The position numbers and the translations under genes are program-made. The notes below the pieces were generated by a model, which worked only from the letters and a program-made list of their open reading frames with translations, searched no databases and was not told the origin of the DNA. Shown piece by piece: positions 1 through 8,556 of a DNA stretch of 14,999 nucleotides. The first letter of the stretch is position 1. Each line of letters begins with the position of its first letter. The DNA is from Gammaproteobacteria bacterium. Lineage in GTDB: Bacteria > Pseudomonadota > Gammaproteobacteria > Pseudomonadales > Porticoccaceae. The stretch spans positions 1-14,999 of the forward strand of contig SBGI01000305.1 of assembly GCA_006227015.1 (NCBI GenBank), given 5' to 3'.

Positions 1-66
1 TACCCTACCATTGGCCCTATGTTAGCAGTGGTTTACGCCAGATTGCTAGAAACCCGTCACAAACAA

Positions 67-573
67 ATGTCATTACTTACCATACTTGAATTCCCTGATC
101 CCCGCCTGCGAACAACAGCAAAAGCGGTCACCGAGATCGATGACGGGATTCGTTCTCTCGTGGATAACATGCTGGAAACCATGTACCACGCTCAGGGGAT
201 TGGGTTGGCCGCCACCCAGGTAAATGTCCATCAGCGGGTGATTGTGATGGATTTGTCAGAGGCAGGTGATCAGCCCATGGTATTGATAAACCCGCAGATC
301 GAAGTGCTGGACGACGAAACGTGCCCCCACCAGGAGGGGTGTCTATCAGTACCGGGGTTCTATGAAACCGTACAGCGCCCCGAACATATTCGTGTCACTG
401 CGCTGGACCGGGATGGAAATTCCTTCGAACTGCTACCGGACGGGCTGTTGGCTGTCTGTATACAGCACGAAATTGATCACCTGGATGGCAAGCTTTTTGT
501 GGATTATCTCTCGCCGGTTAAGCGGCAACGAATCCGCAAGAAACTTGAAAAATTGAACCGTCACGCCGACTAG
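67..573 (+). CDS. def: Peptide deformylase
   Basis: This enzyme removes the N-formyl group from the starting methionine of nascent proteins at the ribosome exit. The product is 168 residues, the usual size for bacterial type 1 deformylases (about 169). All three family motifs are visible: GIGLAATQ at residues 44-51, EGCLSVPG at 90-97 with metal ligand Cys92, and HEIDH at 134-138 with ligands His134 and His138 and catalytic Glu135. The frame is open upstream to an ATG at 19, but family similarity begins at [15 protein letters not shown], so the ATG at 67 was chosen. No strong ribosome-binding site precedes either candidate. It is the first gene of a def-fmt-rsmB group, with fmt 27 bases downstream, so the enzymes that add and remove formyl are made together. 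The first 66 bases of the window show no convincing promoter. Confidence 0.97.
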   Translation: MSLLTILEFPDPRLRTTAKAVTEIDDGIRSLVDNMLETMYHAQGIGLAATQVNVHQRVIVMDLSEAGDQPMVLINPQIEVLDDETCPHQEGCLSVPGFYETVQRPEHIRVTALDRDGNSFELLPDGLLAVCIQHEIDHLDGKLFVDYLSPVKRQRIRKKLEKLNRHAD

Positions 574-588
574 CTGCTGGCTGGTGCT

Positions 589-593
589 AAGGA
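589..593 (+). promoter_or_regulatory. Ribosome-binding site that fixes the TTG start of fmt
   Basis: AAGGA lies seven bases before the TTG at 601. No ATG is available at the conserved N-terminus ([11 protein letters not shown]), so this site decides that fmt starts with TTG. Confidence 0.75.
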
Positions 594-600
594 TAATCCA

Positions 601-1545
601 TTGCGCGTTATTTTTGCTGGCACACCAGAGTTTGCCGCTGTTCACCTAGAGGCGCTGCTCAATGCTCCGACTATTGACCTGGTGGCGGTTTACACACAAC
701 CGGATCGCCCGGCTGGCCGGGGCAAAAAACTCACCGCCAGCCCTGTAAAGCGACTAGCCGAACAGCATCAATTACCCATTGAGCAACCACAAAGTCTGAA
801 AAACAGCGATGCCCAGGCACAGTTGGCCAGTTACCAGGCCGATATCATGGTGGTTGTAGCCTATGGCCTGATCCTGCCAGCAGAAGTATTAACTGCACCT
901 GCGCTTGGCTGCATCAATGTTCATGCTTCCCTGCTGCCACGCTGGCGCGGGGCAGCACCCATTCAGCGAGCCATTGAAGCCGGAGATAAAGAAAGCGGCG
1001 TCACCATTATGCAGATGGACGCTGGCCTGGATACGGGAGATATGCTGTTAAAGGCACACTGCCCGATCGACCTGAAGGATACAGCGGCGACACTGCATGA
1101 CAAATTGGCTCGGCTCGGCCCACCGGCCCTGCTTAGGTGTCTAGAACAGTTGTCAGCTGGCACAGCAGTGGCAGAAAAGCAGGATGATAGCCTGAGCAAC
1201 TACGCCCCCAAAATCACCAAGGAAGAGGCCCTATTGGATTGGTCTCATTCTGCCGCTGAGCTCGACCGTAAGATTCGAGCCCTTAACCCCTTCCCCGTCT
1301 GCTATACCTCCCTCGCAGGTGAGCGCATTAAGATCTGGTGCGCCACACCAGAAACGGACAGCGCGACAACAGAGACCGTTGGCACCATCTGCCACACAGA
1401 CCGCGAAGGTATCAAGGTGAAGACCGGCGACGGGCAGTTGTGCATTACACAACTGCAGTTGCCCGGTAAAAAACCGTTACACGTAGCCGATATTCTCAAT
1501 GCCCATGCGGACATGTTTGCCCCTGGCACGGTGCTCGGTCAGTGA
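601..1545 (+). CDS. fmt: Methionyl-tRNA formyltransferase
   Basis: It transfers a formyl group from 10-formyltetrahydrofolate to Met-tRNA(fMet), producing the initiator tRNA. The 314-residue length matches the family. The N-terminal Rossmann-like catalytic domain (about 1-190) begins [15 protein letters not shown]. It carries the [18 protein letters not shown] signature at about 105-122, with catalytic Asn106 and His108, and Asp144 in DAGLDTGDM. The C-terminal OB-like tRNA-binding domain (about 205-310) begins near [15 protein letters not shown]. The start is TTG with a good AAGGA site, which suggests lowered translation relative to an ATG start. The stop overlaps the GTG start of rsmB by four bases (GTGA), so the two are probably translationally coupled. 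Confidence 0.97.
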   Translation: MRVIFAGTPEFAAVHLEALLNAPTIDLVAVYTQPDRPAGRGKKLTASPVKRLAEQHQLPIEQPQSLKNSDAQAQLASYQADIMVVVAYGLILPAEVLTAPALGCINVHASLLPRWRGAAPIQRAIEAGDKESGVTIMQMDAGLDTGDMLLKAHCPIDLKDTAATLHDKLARLGPPALLRCLEQLSAGTAVAEKQDDSLSNYAPKITKEEALLDWSHSAAELDRKIRALNPFPVCYTSLAGERIKIWCATPETDSATTETVGTICHTDREGIKVKTGDGQLCITQLQLPGKKPLHVADILNAHADMFAPGTVLGQ

Positions 1546-2846
1546 ACGTCCGGGTTGCCGCGGCCAAAATCATTTCCGCCATTCTCCGTGATGACGGTTC
1601 ACTGAGCAGCCTACTACCTGTTTACCTTGGCAAAGTCTCCGAAAGAGACCGAGGCCTGTTACAGCAGCTTTGTTACGGCACATTGCGCTTCTATCCAAGG
1701 CTTGAACTCTATCTCAGGGAACTGCTGGCAAAACCGTTCAAGGCAAAAGACCTGGATATTGAAGCGACCCTGGCCTGCTCCCTTTACCAACTGCTGGAAA
1801 CACGCATACCTCCCCACGCAGCGGTGAACGAAGCGGTTGCCACCGCAACTGCATTGAAGAAAAACTGGGCAAAGGGGCTTATCAATGCTGTTTTGAGACG
1901 TTTTTTGCGCGAGCAGGAGACCCTTGCAGACAAGCTGGCAGACAATCCGGTTTTTCATACCGCACATCCTCAGTGGCTACTGGACATGCTGGATAAAGCC
2001 TGGCCGGGTGAACTCGACAACCTGGTCAGTGCCAATAACCAGCAACCGCCGATGACTCTGCGGGTTAACCTCGCACACGGCAGCCGCGAAGACTACCAGG
2101 CTCGTCTCAAGAACTCCGGCATTGAAGCCAGACTTACGGCTTTCAGCCAGGCAGGCCTGACCCTGCAGCAACCATGTGACGTCTCGATGTTGCCCGGTTT
2201 CGCCGATGGCGATGTCAGTGTGCAGGACGAAGCCGCACAATTAGCTGCTTCCGTGCTGTCGATTACCCCGGGACAACATATCCTCGATAGCTGCTGCGCA
2301 CCCGGCGGTAAAACCGGTCACCTACTGGAGTGCCTCGCCAATGATGGTGATGTTCTGGCTCTGGATGTCTCCGAACAACGCTTGCAACGGGTGGAAGAGA
2401 ACCTGGAAAGGCTGGGCCTGCAGGCGGCACTGATAGCAGCGGATGCCCTCGACACCAATTCATGGTGGGATGGACGCCCCTTTGACCGGATACTGCTGGA
2501 CGCCCCATGCTCTGCGAGTGGTGTTATCCGCCGCCACCCTGATGTGAAACTACTGCGTACACCCGAGGATATTGCTAAGCTTGCGGCATTACAGTTGAGT
2601 TTGCTTAACGCCCTGTGGCCACTGCTCTCGGATAATGGAATTCTGCTCTATGCCACTTGTTCAATTCTGCCAATGGAAAACGATGAGGTGATTGCCACGT
2701 TTTTGCGCAATAACGAGGGCGTAATACTGGAGCCGGTACTAACGGACGCCGGAATGAAAACACCCATGGGCAGACAACTTCTGCCCCAGCCAGGAGGGCA
2801 CGACGGTTTTTACTTTTCACGATTAAGAAAACCAGCTACAGCTTAA
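1542..2846 (+). CDS. rsmB: 16S rRNA (cytosine-967-C5)-methyltransferase
   Basis: This SAM-dependent enzyme methylates C967 of 16S rRNA before subunit assembly is finished. The 434-residue protein has a NusB-like RNA-binding domain at about 1-135 and a Rossmann methyltransferase domain from about 235 to the end. The SAM-binding loop [11 protein letters not shown] covers residues 249-259. Both cysteines typical of RNA m5C methyltransferases are present: Cys323 in DAPCSASG (product release) and Cys373 in YATCSI (the nucleophile). It starts with GTG overlapping the fmt stop and is the third gene of the def-fmt-rsmB operon, the order found in many gammaproteobacteria, where trkA follows as it does here. 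A 64-base gap containing a palindrome separates it from trkA. Confidence 0.96.
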   Translation: MNVRVAAAKIISAILRDDGSLSSLLPVYLGKVSERDRGLLQQLCYGTLRFYPRLELYLRELLAKPFKAKDLDIEATLACSLYQLLETRIPPHAAVNEAVATATALKKNWAKGLINAVLRRFLREQETLADKLADNPVFHTAHPQWLLDMLDKAWPGELDNLVSANNQQPPMTLRVNLAHGSREDYQARLKNSGIEARLTAFSQAGLTLQQPCDVSMLPGFADGDVSVQDEAAQLAASVLSITPGQHILDSCCAPGGKTGHLLECLANDGDVLALDVSEQRLQRVEENLERLGLQAALIAADALDTNSWWDGRPFDRILLDAPCSASGVIRRHPDVKLLRTPEDIAKLAALQLSLLNALWPLLSDNGILLYATCSILPMENDEVIATFLRNNEGVILEPVLTDAGMKTPMGRQLLPQPGGHDGFYFSRLRKPATA

Positions 2847-2856
2847 TTGACGATCA

Positions 2857-2872
2857 CCCTGACATGTCAGGG
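2857..2872. repeat. Perfect 16-bp palindrome between rsmB and trkA
   Basis: CCCTGACATGTCAGGG equals its own reverse complement. It starts ten bases after the rsmB stop and ends 38 bases before the trkA start. As RNA it could form a 6-bp stem with a CATG loop, but no T-run follows on either strand, so it is not a typical intrinsic terminator. The two-fold symmetry would suit a dimeric regulator controlling trkA-trkH. No protein can be named from the sequence alone. Confidence 0.6.
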
Positions 2873-2910
2873 CAGAAGTGCTACTAACCAACTGAGAGCA
2901 ATGGTCTGTT

Positions 2911-4293
2911 ATGAAAATTGTCATCACAGGTGCTGGCCAGGTAGGTGCCACACTGGCAGAACACCTGGCCAGCGAAGCTAACGATATCTCAGTCATTGAT
3001 CTGGACGACCGACGCTTGCGCGAACTCCAGGACCGACTGGATATCCGCACCGTACAGGGCATGGCTTCCCACCCCGATGTGCTGATGCGAGCCGGAATTG
3101 AAGACGCCGATATGCTGGTGGCTGTCACCAACAGCGATGAAATCAATATGGCTGCCTGCCAGGTCGCCTACTCCCTGTTCCGCACCCCCACAAAAATAGC
3201 TCGCATCCGCAACCGCGCCTATACCTCGGGCAAATTGAGTGAGCGCCTCTTTGGTGAAAGTAATATTCCGGTTGATCACCTGATCACCCCTGAACAAGTG
3301 GTTACTGACTATATTTACCGGCTTGTCGAGCAGCCGGGTGCGCTGCAGGTATTGGACTTTGCCGACGGGCTCGCACAGCTCGTCGCCGTCAGAGCAGTCA
3401 AAGGTGGCCCGCTGGTGGGGCAGGAGCTGCGCTTCCTCAAGCAGCATATGCCTAATGTTGAAGCCCGTGTGGCTGCTATTTTTCGCCGTGACCGCCCCAT
3501 TTTCCCCGAAGGCAACACCCTGATTGAAGAGGATGATGAGGTTTTCTTCATCGCCGCCAAGAAAAATATCCGCAAGGTTATGGGCGAATTGCGGCGCCTG
3601 GAAAAACCCTACAACCGGCTGGTGATCGCCGGTGGCGGCAATATTGGCTACCGACTCGCAAAGGCGCTGGAAGATCGCTACAACATCAAGATCATCGAAT
3701 ACTCCCCGACCCGCTGCGAATACATCTCTGAGCGCCTGAATAAAACGGTAGTATTAAACGGCTCCGCCACCGATCAGGAACTGCTGCTGGAAGAAAACAT
3801 CGAGAAAACAGATGTTTTCCTGGCACTCACCAATGACGATGAAGTGAATATTATGGCCTCATTGTTGGCCAAGCGTCTGGGTGCAGGCAAGGTCATGACC
3901 CTGATTAACAACCCTGTCTACGCCGACCTGGTGCAGGGCGGCGAAATCGATATTGCCATTTCTCCCCAACAAGCGACCACCAGCACCTTGTTGGGCCATG
4001 TTCGGCGCGGCGATACAGTCAGTGCCCACTCCCTGCGGCGCGGGGCAGCCGAAGCCATGGAAATCATTGTTCATGGCGACAGCAAAACTTCTAAAGTGGT
4101 AAGTCGCGCCATTGAAGAAATCAAATCTCCACCGGGGGTGACTCTGGCCGCCCTGGTAAGGGATGGCGAAGTACTGATTGCCCACCACGATACGGTGGTG
4201 GAAAACAATGACCACGCCATTGTCTTTGTGGTGGATAAACGCCGGACCCGGGAAGTAGAGAAACTGTTTTCCGTCGGTTTCACCTTCTTCTAG
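2911..4293 (+). CDS. trkA: Trk potassium uptake system NAD-binding regulator TrkA
   Basis: TrkA is the peripheral cytoplasmic subunit that gates the TrkH/TrkG K+ channel in response to nucleotides. The 460-residue protein (E. coli form 458) has two RCK halves in tandem. Each has a Rossmann nucleotide-binding loop, GAGQVG at 7-12 and GGGNIG at 241-246, followed by a TrkA-C subdomain (about 140-225 and 370-455). The acidic end of strand 2 is conserved in the first half (SVIDLDDRRL). The ATG at 2911 gives the standard N-terminus MKIVITGAGQVG, though only a weak ribosome-binding site precedes it. The downstream trkH starts 17 bases after the stop, so the gating subunit and the pore are encoded together. 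In E. coli the two genes are unlinked. Confidence 0.97.
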   Translation: MKIVITGAGQVGATLAEHLASEANDISVIDLDDRRLRELQDRLDIRTVQGMASHPDVLMRAGIEDADMLVAVTNSDEINMAACQVAYSLFRTPTKIARIRNRAYTSGKLSERLFGESNIPVDHLITPEQVVTDYIYRLVEQPGALQVLDFADGLAQLVAVRAVKGGPLVGQELRFLKQHMPNVEARVAAIFRRDRPIFPEGNTLIEEDDEVFFIAAKKNIRKVMGELRRLEKPYNRLVIAGGGNIGYRLAKALEDRYNIKIIEYSPTRCEYISERLNKTVVLNGSATDQELLLEENIEKTDVFLALTNDDEVNIMASLLAKRLGAGKVMTLINNPVYADLVQGGEIDIAISPQQATTSTLLGHVRRGDTVSAHSLRRGAAEAMEIIVHGDSKTSKVVSRAIEEIKSPPGVTLAALVRDGEVLIAHHDTVVENNDHAIVFVVDKRRTREVEKLFSVGFTFF

Positions 4294-4310
4294 GGACTTG
4301 ATTTTCAGCG

Positions 4311-5759
4311 ATGCAATTCCGGATTATTTCAAAAGTACTCGGGCTGATGATGATGATCTTCAGCTTGACGCTGTTGACGCCCATCGCCATAGCCGCACTC
4401 TACGGCGAAAATACCTATCAGGCCTTTTTCTTTTCCTTTGCCATCACTTTTTCCCTTGGCATGATGCTTTGGCTTCCCTACAGCCGTATGAAGGGAGATT
4501 TACGCACCCGGGACGGCTTTTTGATCACCACGCTGTTCTGGACGGTGCTCAGCCTGGTGGGCGCTCTGCCATTTATACTTGTGGATGATATTCATCTGCA
4601 TTTTACGGATGCGGTTTTTGAATCTATTTCCGGCCTTACCACCACCGGGGCGACGGTTATCACCGGCCTGGATTACCTGCCCAAGTCCATACTTTATTAC
4701 CGGCAGCAACTTCACTGGCTGGGCGGCATTGGTATCGTTGTTATAGCCATTGCCATCATGCCGATGCTGGGTGTCGGTGGTATGCAGCTCTACAAGGCAG
4801 AAACTCCGGGGCCCGTCAAAGATAACAAAATGACCCCCCGAATTACCCAGACCGCCAAGGCACTGTTTACCATTTATTTATCGCTGACCGTGATTTGTTC
4901 TTTTGCCTACTGGCTGGCCGGGATGAATACGTTCGATGCTATCACCCACGCGTTTTCTACTATCGCTACCGGTGGCTTTGCCAACTACGACGCCAGTATT
5001 GGCTACTTCAACAGTCCCACTATCATGCTGCTGGCGGTCTTTTTCATGATCATTTCCGGCATCAGTTTTGGCCTGCACTACTATGCATGGGTCAAGGGCA
5101 GTGTCCTCCACTACTGGCATAATTCCGAATCAAAGATGTACCTCAACATGATTGTTGGCGGCAGCATCATCTGCTGTGGTTACCTGTTTCTGAGTGGAGC
5201 GCTGTCACTCACAGACAGCCTGTTACATGGCGTGTTTCAGCTGGTATCCATTATGACCAGCACCGGTTTTGCCACCACAAACTACAGTAGCTGGCCAACT
5301 TTCCTGCCAGTATTTCTGGTTGTGTTGTCTTTCTTCGGCGCTTGCGCGGGTTCAACCGGTGGTGGTATCAAGGTCGGGCGGATGCTGATTCTGGCCAAGC
5401 AGTCGCTGCGGGAAATTTATCGGCTGATCCACCCCAGTGCGATATTCCCGATCAAACTTCGTAACCGCACTGTCCCGGAAAGGGTCGCAGACAGTGTCTG
5501 GGCTTTCTTTGGTGTCTATCTGGCCATTTTTTATTTTCTGGTCATCCTGCTGCAGCTGACAGGCCTTGACTACCTTACCGCATGGTCCTGTACGGCAGCG
5601 GCTCTCAATAACCTTGGGCCCGGTTTGGGAGATGCCGCTGCTCACTATGGTGAAATTAACAGTACGGCTAAATGGCTTCTTTCTGCAGCGATGATTATCG
5701 GTCGCCTTGAAATCTTCACCGTTCTGGTTCTGTTTACACCCATGTTCTGGCGCCGTTAA
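4311..5759 (+). CDS. trkH: Trk potassium uptake protein TrkH (membrane pore subunit)
   Basis: TrkH is the inner-membrane K+-translocating subunit that works with TrkA. The 482-residue length equals the E. coli type (483). Four M1-P-M2 repeats can be followed through their selectivity-filter loops: TTTGATV at about 110-116, TIATGGF at about 217-223, TSTGF at 316-320 and NNLGPGLG at 433-440. The conserved glycine-rich stretch GSTGGGIKVGR at 348-358, which corresponds to the gating loop of M2 in the third repeat, is intact. Many hydrophobic segments span the remainder, and the C-terminus ends shortly after a hydrophobic helix at FWRR. It follows trkA by 17 bases. An AGGGA at the trkA stop lies 13 bases from the start codon, rather far for an ideal ribosome-binding site. 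Confidence 0.96.
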   Translation: MQFRIISKVLGLMMMIFSLTLLTPIAIAALYGENTYQAFFFSFAITFSLGMMLWLPYSRMKGDLRTRDGFLITTLFWTVLSLVGALPFILVDDIHLHFTDAVFESISGLTTTGATVITGLDYLPKSILYYRQQLHWLGGIGIVVIAIAIMPMLGVGGMQLYKAETPGPVKDNKMTPRITQTAKALFTIYLSLTVICSFAYWLAGMNTFDAITHAFSTIATGGFANYDASIGYFNSPTIMLLAVFFMIISGISFGLHYYAWVKGSVLHYWHNSESKMYLNMIVGGSIICCGYLFLSGALSLTDSLLHGVFQLVSIMTSTGFATTNYSSWPTFLPVFLVVLSFFGACAGSTGGGIKVGRMLILAKQSLREIYRLIHPSAIFPIKLRNRTVPERVADSVWAFFGVYLAIFYFLVILLQLTGLDYLTAWSCTAAALNNLGPGLGDAAAHYGEINSTAKWLLSAAMIIGRLEIFTVLVLFTPMFWRR

Positions 5760-5803
5760 AGTATTGCCATGTATGGACAAGCCCTGCTCATGATCTTTGA
5801 ACC

Positions 5804-6109
5804 ATGGCACTAACCGAAAATCTTGAGGCCATGCTGGCCCAGGGGAAGGATTCCGCCATGTTGCGTTTTGGCCTCGGTAGCGCCTATTTCAATGAGCGCC
5901 GTTACGATGAAGCCATCCCTCACTTACGACACTGCCTAACCCTGGATAACGACTATACTGCCGCCTATAAACTGCTCGGTCGCGCATTGCAGAAGCAAGG
6001 GCAAACCAAAGAGGCGAAGCAAGTGCTGGAAACCGGTCTGGAGAAGGCGCTGGCTTCAGGGGACAAGCAGATCGAGCGGGAAATTCGGATTTTTCTCAAA
6101 AAAATTTAA
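5804..6109 (+). CDS. Small tetratricopeptide-repeat protein
   Basis: The product is 101 residues with no signal peptide or membrane segment, so it is probably cytoplasmic. Two TPR units are visible: about 18-50 (pattern LGSAYFNERRYDEAIPHL, then LTLDND) and about 51-84 (AAYKLLGRALQKQGQTKEA, then VLETGLEKA). A basic capping helix ends in FLKKI. TPR modules bind partner proteins or peptides, but nothing here identifies the partner. The gene lies 44 bases after trkH and 43 bases before the RimB-like gene, all on the same strand, so it could belong to either group. Similar small TPR genes are annotated only as hypothetical in gammaproteobacteria as far as I know. Function unknown; the coding call is firm because of the clean repeat pattern. 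Confidence 0.85.
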   Translation: MALTENLEAMLAQGKDSAMLRFGLGSAYFNERRYDEAIPHLRHCLTLDNDYTAAYKLLGRALQKQGQTKEAKQVLETGLEKALASGDKQIEREIRIFLKKI

Positions 6110-6152
6110 CCTAGGCTTTACGGGTAAACACTTTTTTATCACCGAGGACAGA

Positions 6153-6578
6153 ATGTCGTTATTAATTGGATGGCGGGAATGGTTATCACTGCCCGATTTG
6201 GGTATTGCCCGGATCAAGGCCAAAGTAGATACTGGCGCCCGAACCTCATGCCTGCATGCCCACCGACTGGAACCCTTCACCGAGCGAGGTGCGCCCTGGG
6301 TTCAAATATGGGTTCACCCCCTGCAAAAAAGTACGCAAAGCCTATGCTGTGCGGCACCCATTGTCGATGAGCGGGTCGTCTCCGATTCCGGCGGACACCG
6401 GGAACGTCGCCTGGTCATTCAGACCACCGCGATACTGGGTATGGAGGAGTGGCCCATCGAAATGACCCTGACCAACAGGGATGCCATGAAATTCAGGATG
6501 TTGCTGGGGCGGTCGGCGATGGCTAACCGCTTTACCGTTGATCCCGGCCTATCCTACTGTTGCGGAAAACGTACATGA
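6153..6578 (+). CDS. rimB: RimB-type retropepsin-like protease (annotated as ATP-dependent zinc protease family)
   Basis: A short, 141-residue protein of the family often labelled 'putative ATP-dependent zinc protease' (Pfam Zn_protease). The sequence shows no zinc-binding HExxH. Instead it has [13 protein letters not shown] at about 24-36 with Asp26-Thr27-Gly28, the signature of retropepsin-like aspartic proteases, and a conserved [17 protein letters not shown] segment near 83-99. A GAGGA ribosome-binding site at 6144-6148 supports the ATG at 6153. The stop codon overlaps the rimK start (ATGA), so the two are translationally coupled. In Pseudomonas, RimB acts with RimK in S6 glutamylation control; by family and neighbourhood this is probably the equivalent. 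The gene symbol is an inference from that context. Confidence 0.85.
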   Translation: MSLLIGWREWLSLPDLGIARIKAKVDTGARTSCLHAHRLEPFTERGAPWVQIWVHPLQKSTQSLCCAAPIVDERVVSDSGGHRERRLVIQTTAILGMEEWPIEMTLTNRDAMKFRMLLGRSAMANRFTVDPGLSYCCGKRT

Positions 6579-7480
6579 GAATTGCCATTCTTTCCCGAAA
6601 CCCGGACCTCTATTCCACTCGCCGACTTAAAGAGGCGGCACTGGCAAAGGGTCATGAGGTAAAAATTATTGATGTCCTGAAATGCTACATGAACATCAAT
6701 ATTCAAAACCCCAGCATTCACGTCAAGGGGGCTGAGTTGCCCACCTTCGATGTGGTGATTCCCAGGATTGGCGCATCGGTGACCACCTATGGCACAGCGG
6801 TACTGCGCCAGTTCGAAATGATGGGGGTCTACCCCCTGAATGAATCTGTAGCCATTACCCGCTCCCGGGACAAACTGCGCTCCCTGCAACTGTTGTCACG
6901 AAAAGGTATTGGGCTGCCTGTGACCGGCTACGCCAACAAGCCCAGCGATATTCCCGACCTCATCGACATGGTCGGCGGCCCTCCGCTGGTGGTTAAATTG
7001 CTGGAGGGCACTCAGGGTATCGGTGTCGTGCTGGCAGAAACCCGTAAAGCGGCGGAAAGCGTCATTGAAGCCTTTATGGGACTGAAGGCAGATATTATGG
7101 TCCAGGAATATATCGGAGAATCCGGTGGTGCCGACATCCGCTGTTTTGTCATCGGAGACAAGGTGATTGCTGCCATGCAGCGTCAGGCAGCACCTGGCGA
7201 GTTTCGCTCCAACCTGCACCGTGGCGGCACCGCATCGCTGGTTCGCCTGTCACCGGCCGAGCGCGCCACCGCCGTGCGTGCCGCCAAAACCATGGGCCTG
7301 AACGTCGCGGGTGTCGATATCCTGCGCTCCAACCACGGTCCGCTAGTGATGGAGGTCAACTCCTCTCCCGGACTGGAAGGTATCGAAGCCGCAACCGGCA
7401 AGGATGTTGCAGACGCCATTATCAGTTTTATTGAGAAAAATGCTCGCCAGTCCCGCACCCAAACTCGTGGCAAGGGCTAA
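6575..7480 (+). CDS. rimK: Ribosomal protein S6 modification enzyme RimK (glutamate ligase)
   Basis: RimK is an ATP-grasp ligase that adds glutamate residues to the C-terminus of ribosomal protein S6; the E. coli enzyme can also make poly-alpha-glutamate. The protein is 301 residues (E. coli 300) and similar throughout: [21 protein letters not shown] at the start, then [52 protein letters not shown] and [10 protein letters not shown]. Residues Glu260 and Asn262 in that last motif match the Mg2+-ATP ligands. The frame is also open to a TTG at 6560, but the ATG at 6575 gives the family N-terminus and a 4-base ATGA overlap with rimB, so it was chosen. The next gene starts 3 bases after its stop, giving a tight three-gene unit. 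Confidence 0.96.
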   Translation: MRIAILSRNPDLYSTRRLKEAALAKGHEVKIIDVLKCYMNINIQNPSIHVKGAELPTFDVVIPRIGASVTTYGTAVLRQFEMMGVYPLNESVAITRSRDKLRSLQLLSRKGIGLPVTGYANKPSDIPDLIDMVGGPPLVVKLLEGTQGIGVVLAETRKAAESVIEAFMGLKADIMVQEYIGESGGADIRCFVIGDKVIAAMQRQAAPGEFRSNLHRGGTASLVRLSPAERATAVRAAKTMGLNVAGVDILRSNHGPLVMEVNSSPGLEGIEAATGKDVADAIISFIEKNARQSRTQTRGKG

Positions 7481-7483
7481 ATC

Positions 7484-8533
7484 ATGAGTGTTGAGGCCTT
7501 CACCCTGGCGGGCACCGAGGTAAAGCCCGGTGAAACCAAACTGATTTCTATCCCCGCTGCCCGGCTTTACACCGACACCCCCGTGGACCTTCAGGTTGAG
7601 GTTATTCACAGTCGTCGACCCGGTCCCGTATTGCTGGTTTGTGCCGCCATTCACGGCGATGAAATTAACGGTATCGAAATTTGCCGCCGCATTGTTGGTA
7701 AGCGTTTACTTAAGCGCTTAAGAGGGACATTGCTTATCGTACCCATTGTTAATACGTTCGGGTTCCTGCAGCAATCCCGCTACCTGCCCGATCGCCGCGA
7801 CCTCAATCGCTGCTTCCCCGGCTCCCCTCGGGGGACGCTGGGCAGCCGCCTGGCCTATCTGATACACCACGAACTACTCAGTCACTGCAGCCATGTGATC
7901 GACCTCCACACCGGTGCCATCCACCGCAAGAATCTGTCCCAGGTGCGCGGCAATCTGGATGACCCGGTCACCCTGGGCATGGCTGAAGCATTTGGTTCTC
8001 CAGTGATCATGGATGCCAAAATACGTGATGGTTCACTGCGGGCGGCCGCCAGCGAGCTCGGAGTTCCCGCCATTATTTATGAGGCCGGGGAAGCCCTGCG
8101 GTTTGATGAGCGATCAATTCGTGCCGGCGTCAGGGGTGTTATTGCCGTGATGCGCCACCTGGAGATGCTGCCAGCAACGAAAACAGTTTCCACGCCGCGC
8201 AAGCTGGTGCCTGTCAGGGCCAAACGCAGTTACTGGCTGCGGGCTGAGCGGGACGGTATTGTCATTACCAAAATCAAGCTGGGGCAGCGAGTCAAAGAGG
8301 GTCAGCTGTTGGCGAACCTGGCCTCTCCATTTGGAGGGGCGGAAAAGGCTCTCAAATCCCGCAGTGATGGCATTGTGATTGCCGCTTCACAGATTCCGCT
8401 GGTTAACGAGGGTGAAGCCCTTTTTCATATCGCGGAATTCAATACCCTGAGAAAGGCCTCGGATAGCGTTGAGGCCTTTCGTGAACATTTTGACAATGAG
8501 CCTGAGCCCGAAAATTTCAAAGAGCCGCTGTAG
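7484..8533 (+). CDS. Succinylglutamate desuccinylase/aspartoacylase family zinc hydrolase
   Basis: A 349-residue member of the AstE/AspA branch of the M14-like zinc carboxypeptidase fold. Zinc ligands are recognisable as His57 and Glu60 in AAIHGDEINGIE and His142 in VIDLHTGAIH. The substrate-binding stretch RRDLNRCFPG is at 104-113, and Glu200 in IYEAGEALRF is the likely catalytic base. After about residue 245 comes a beta-rich C-terminal domain with a barrel-sandwich (lipoyl-like) look: LRAERDGIVITKIKLGQRVKEGQLLANL. The exact substrate cannot be read from sequence. AstE cleaves N-succinylglutamate, but no ast genes are present. Its place 3 bases after rimK suggests that it acts on glutamyl-modified protein or a related N-acyl amino acid; this is inference. 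It ends facing the convergent TRAP lipoprotein gene 23 bases away, with no clear terminator between. Confidence 0.9.
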   Translation: MSVEAFTLAGTEVKPGETKLISIPAARLYTDTPVDLQVEVIHSRRPGPVLLVCAAIHGDEINGIEICRRIVGKRLLKRLRGTLLIVPIVNTFGFLQQSRYLPDRRDLNRCFPGSPRGTLGSRLAYLIHHELLSHCSHVIDLHTGAIHRKNLSQVRGNLDDPVTLGMAEAFGSPVIMDAKIRDGSLRAAASELGVPAIIYEAGEALRFDERSIRAGVRGVIAVMRHLEMLPATKTVSTPRKLVPVRAKRSYWLRAERDGIVITKIKLGQRVKEGQLLANLASPFGGAEKALKSRSDGIVIAASQIPLVNEGEALFHIAEFNTLRKASDSVEAFREHFDNEPEPENFKEPL

Positions 8534-8556
8534 GTTAACGGCACGTCACCCAATCA

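Noticed and set aside
19..66. Upstream ATG extension of the deformylase by 16 residues
   Set aside because: The extra residues do not resemble the family; the standard N-terminus begins at the ATG at 67.
6117..6137. TTTACGGGTAAA followed by a run of T as an intrinsic terminator
   Set aside because: The stem is only 5 AT-rich pairs with a 2-base loop, too weak to call.
6560..6574. Earlier TTG start for RimK
   Set aside because: The ATG at 6575 gives the exact family N-terminus and the typical ATGA overlap with the preceding stop.
7709..7722. Perfect 14-bp palindrome CTTAAGCGCTTAAG inside the hydrolase gene
   Set aside because: It falls in sequence encoding a repeated Lys-Arg-Leu-Leu stretch and looks like a by-product of that coding.
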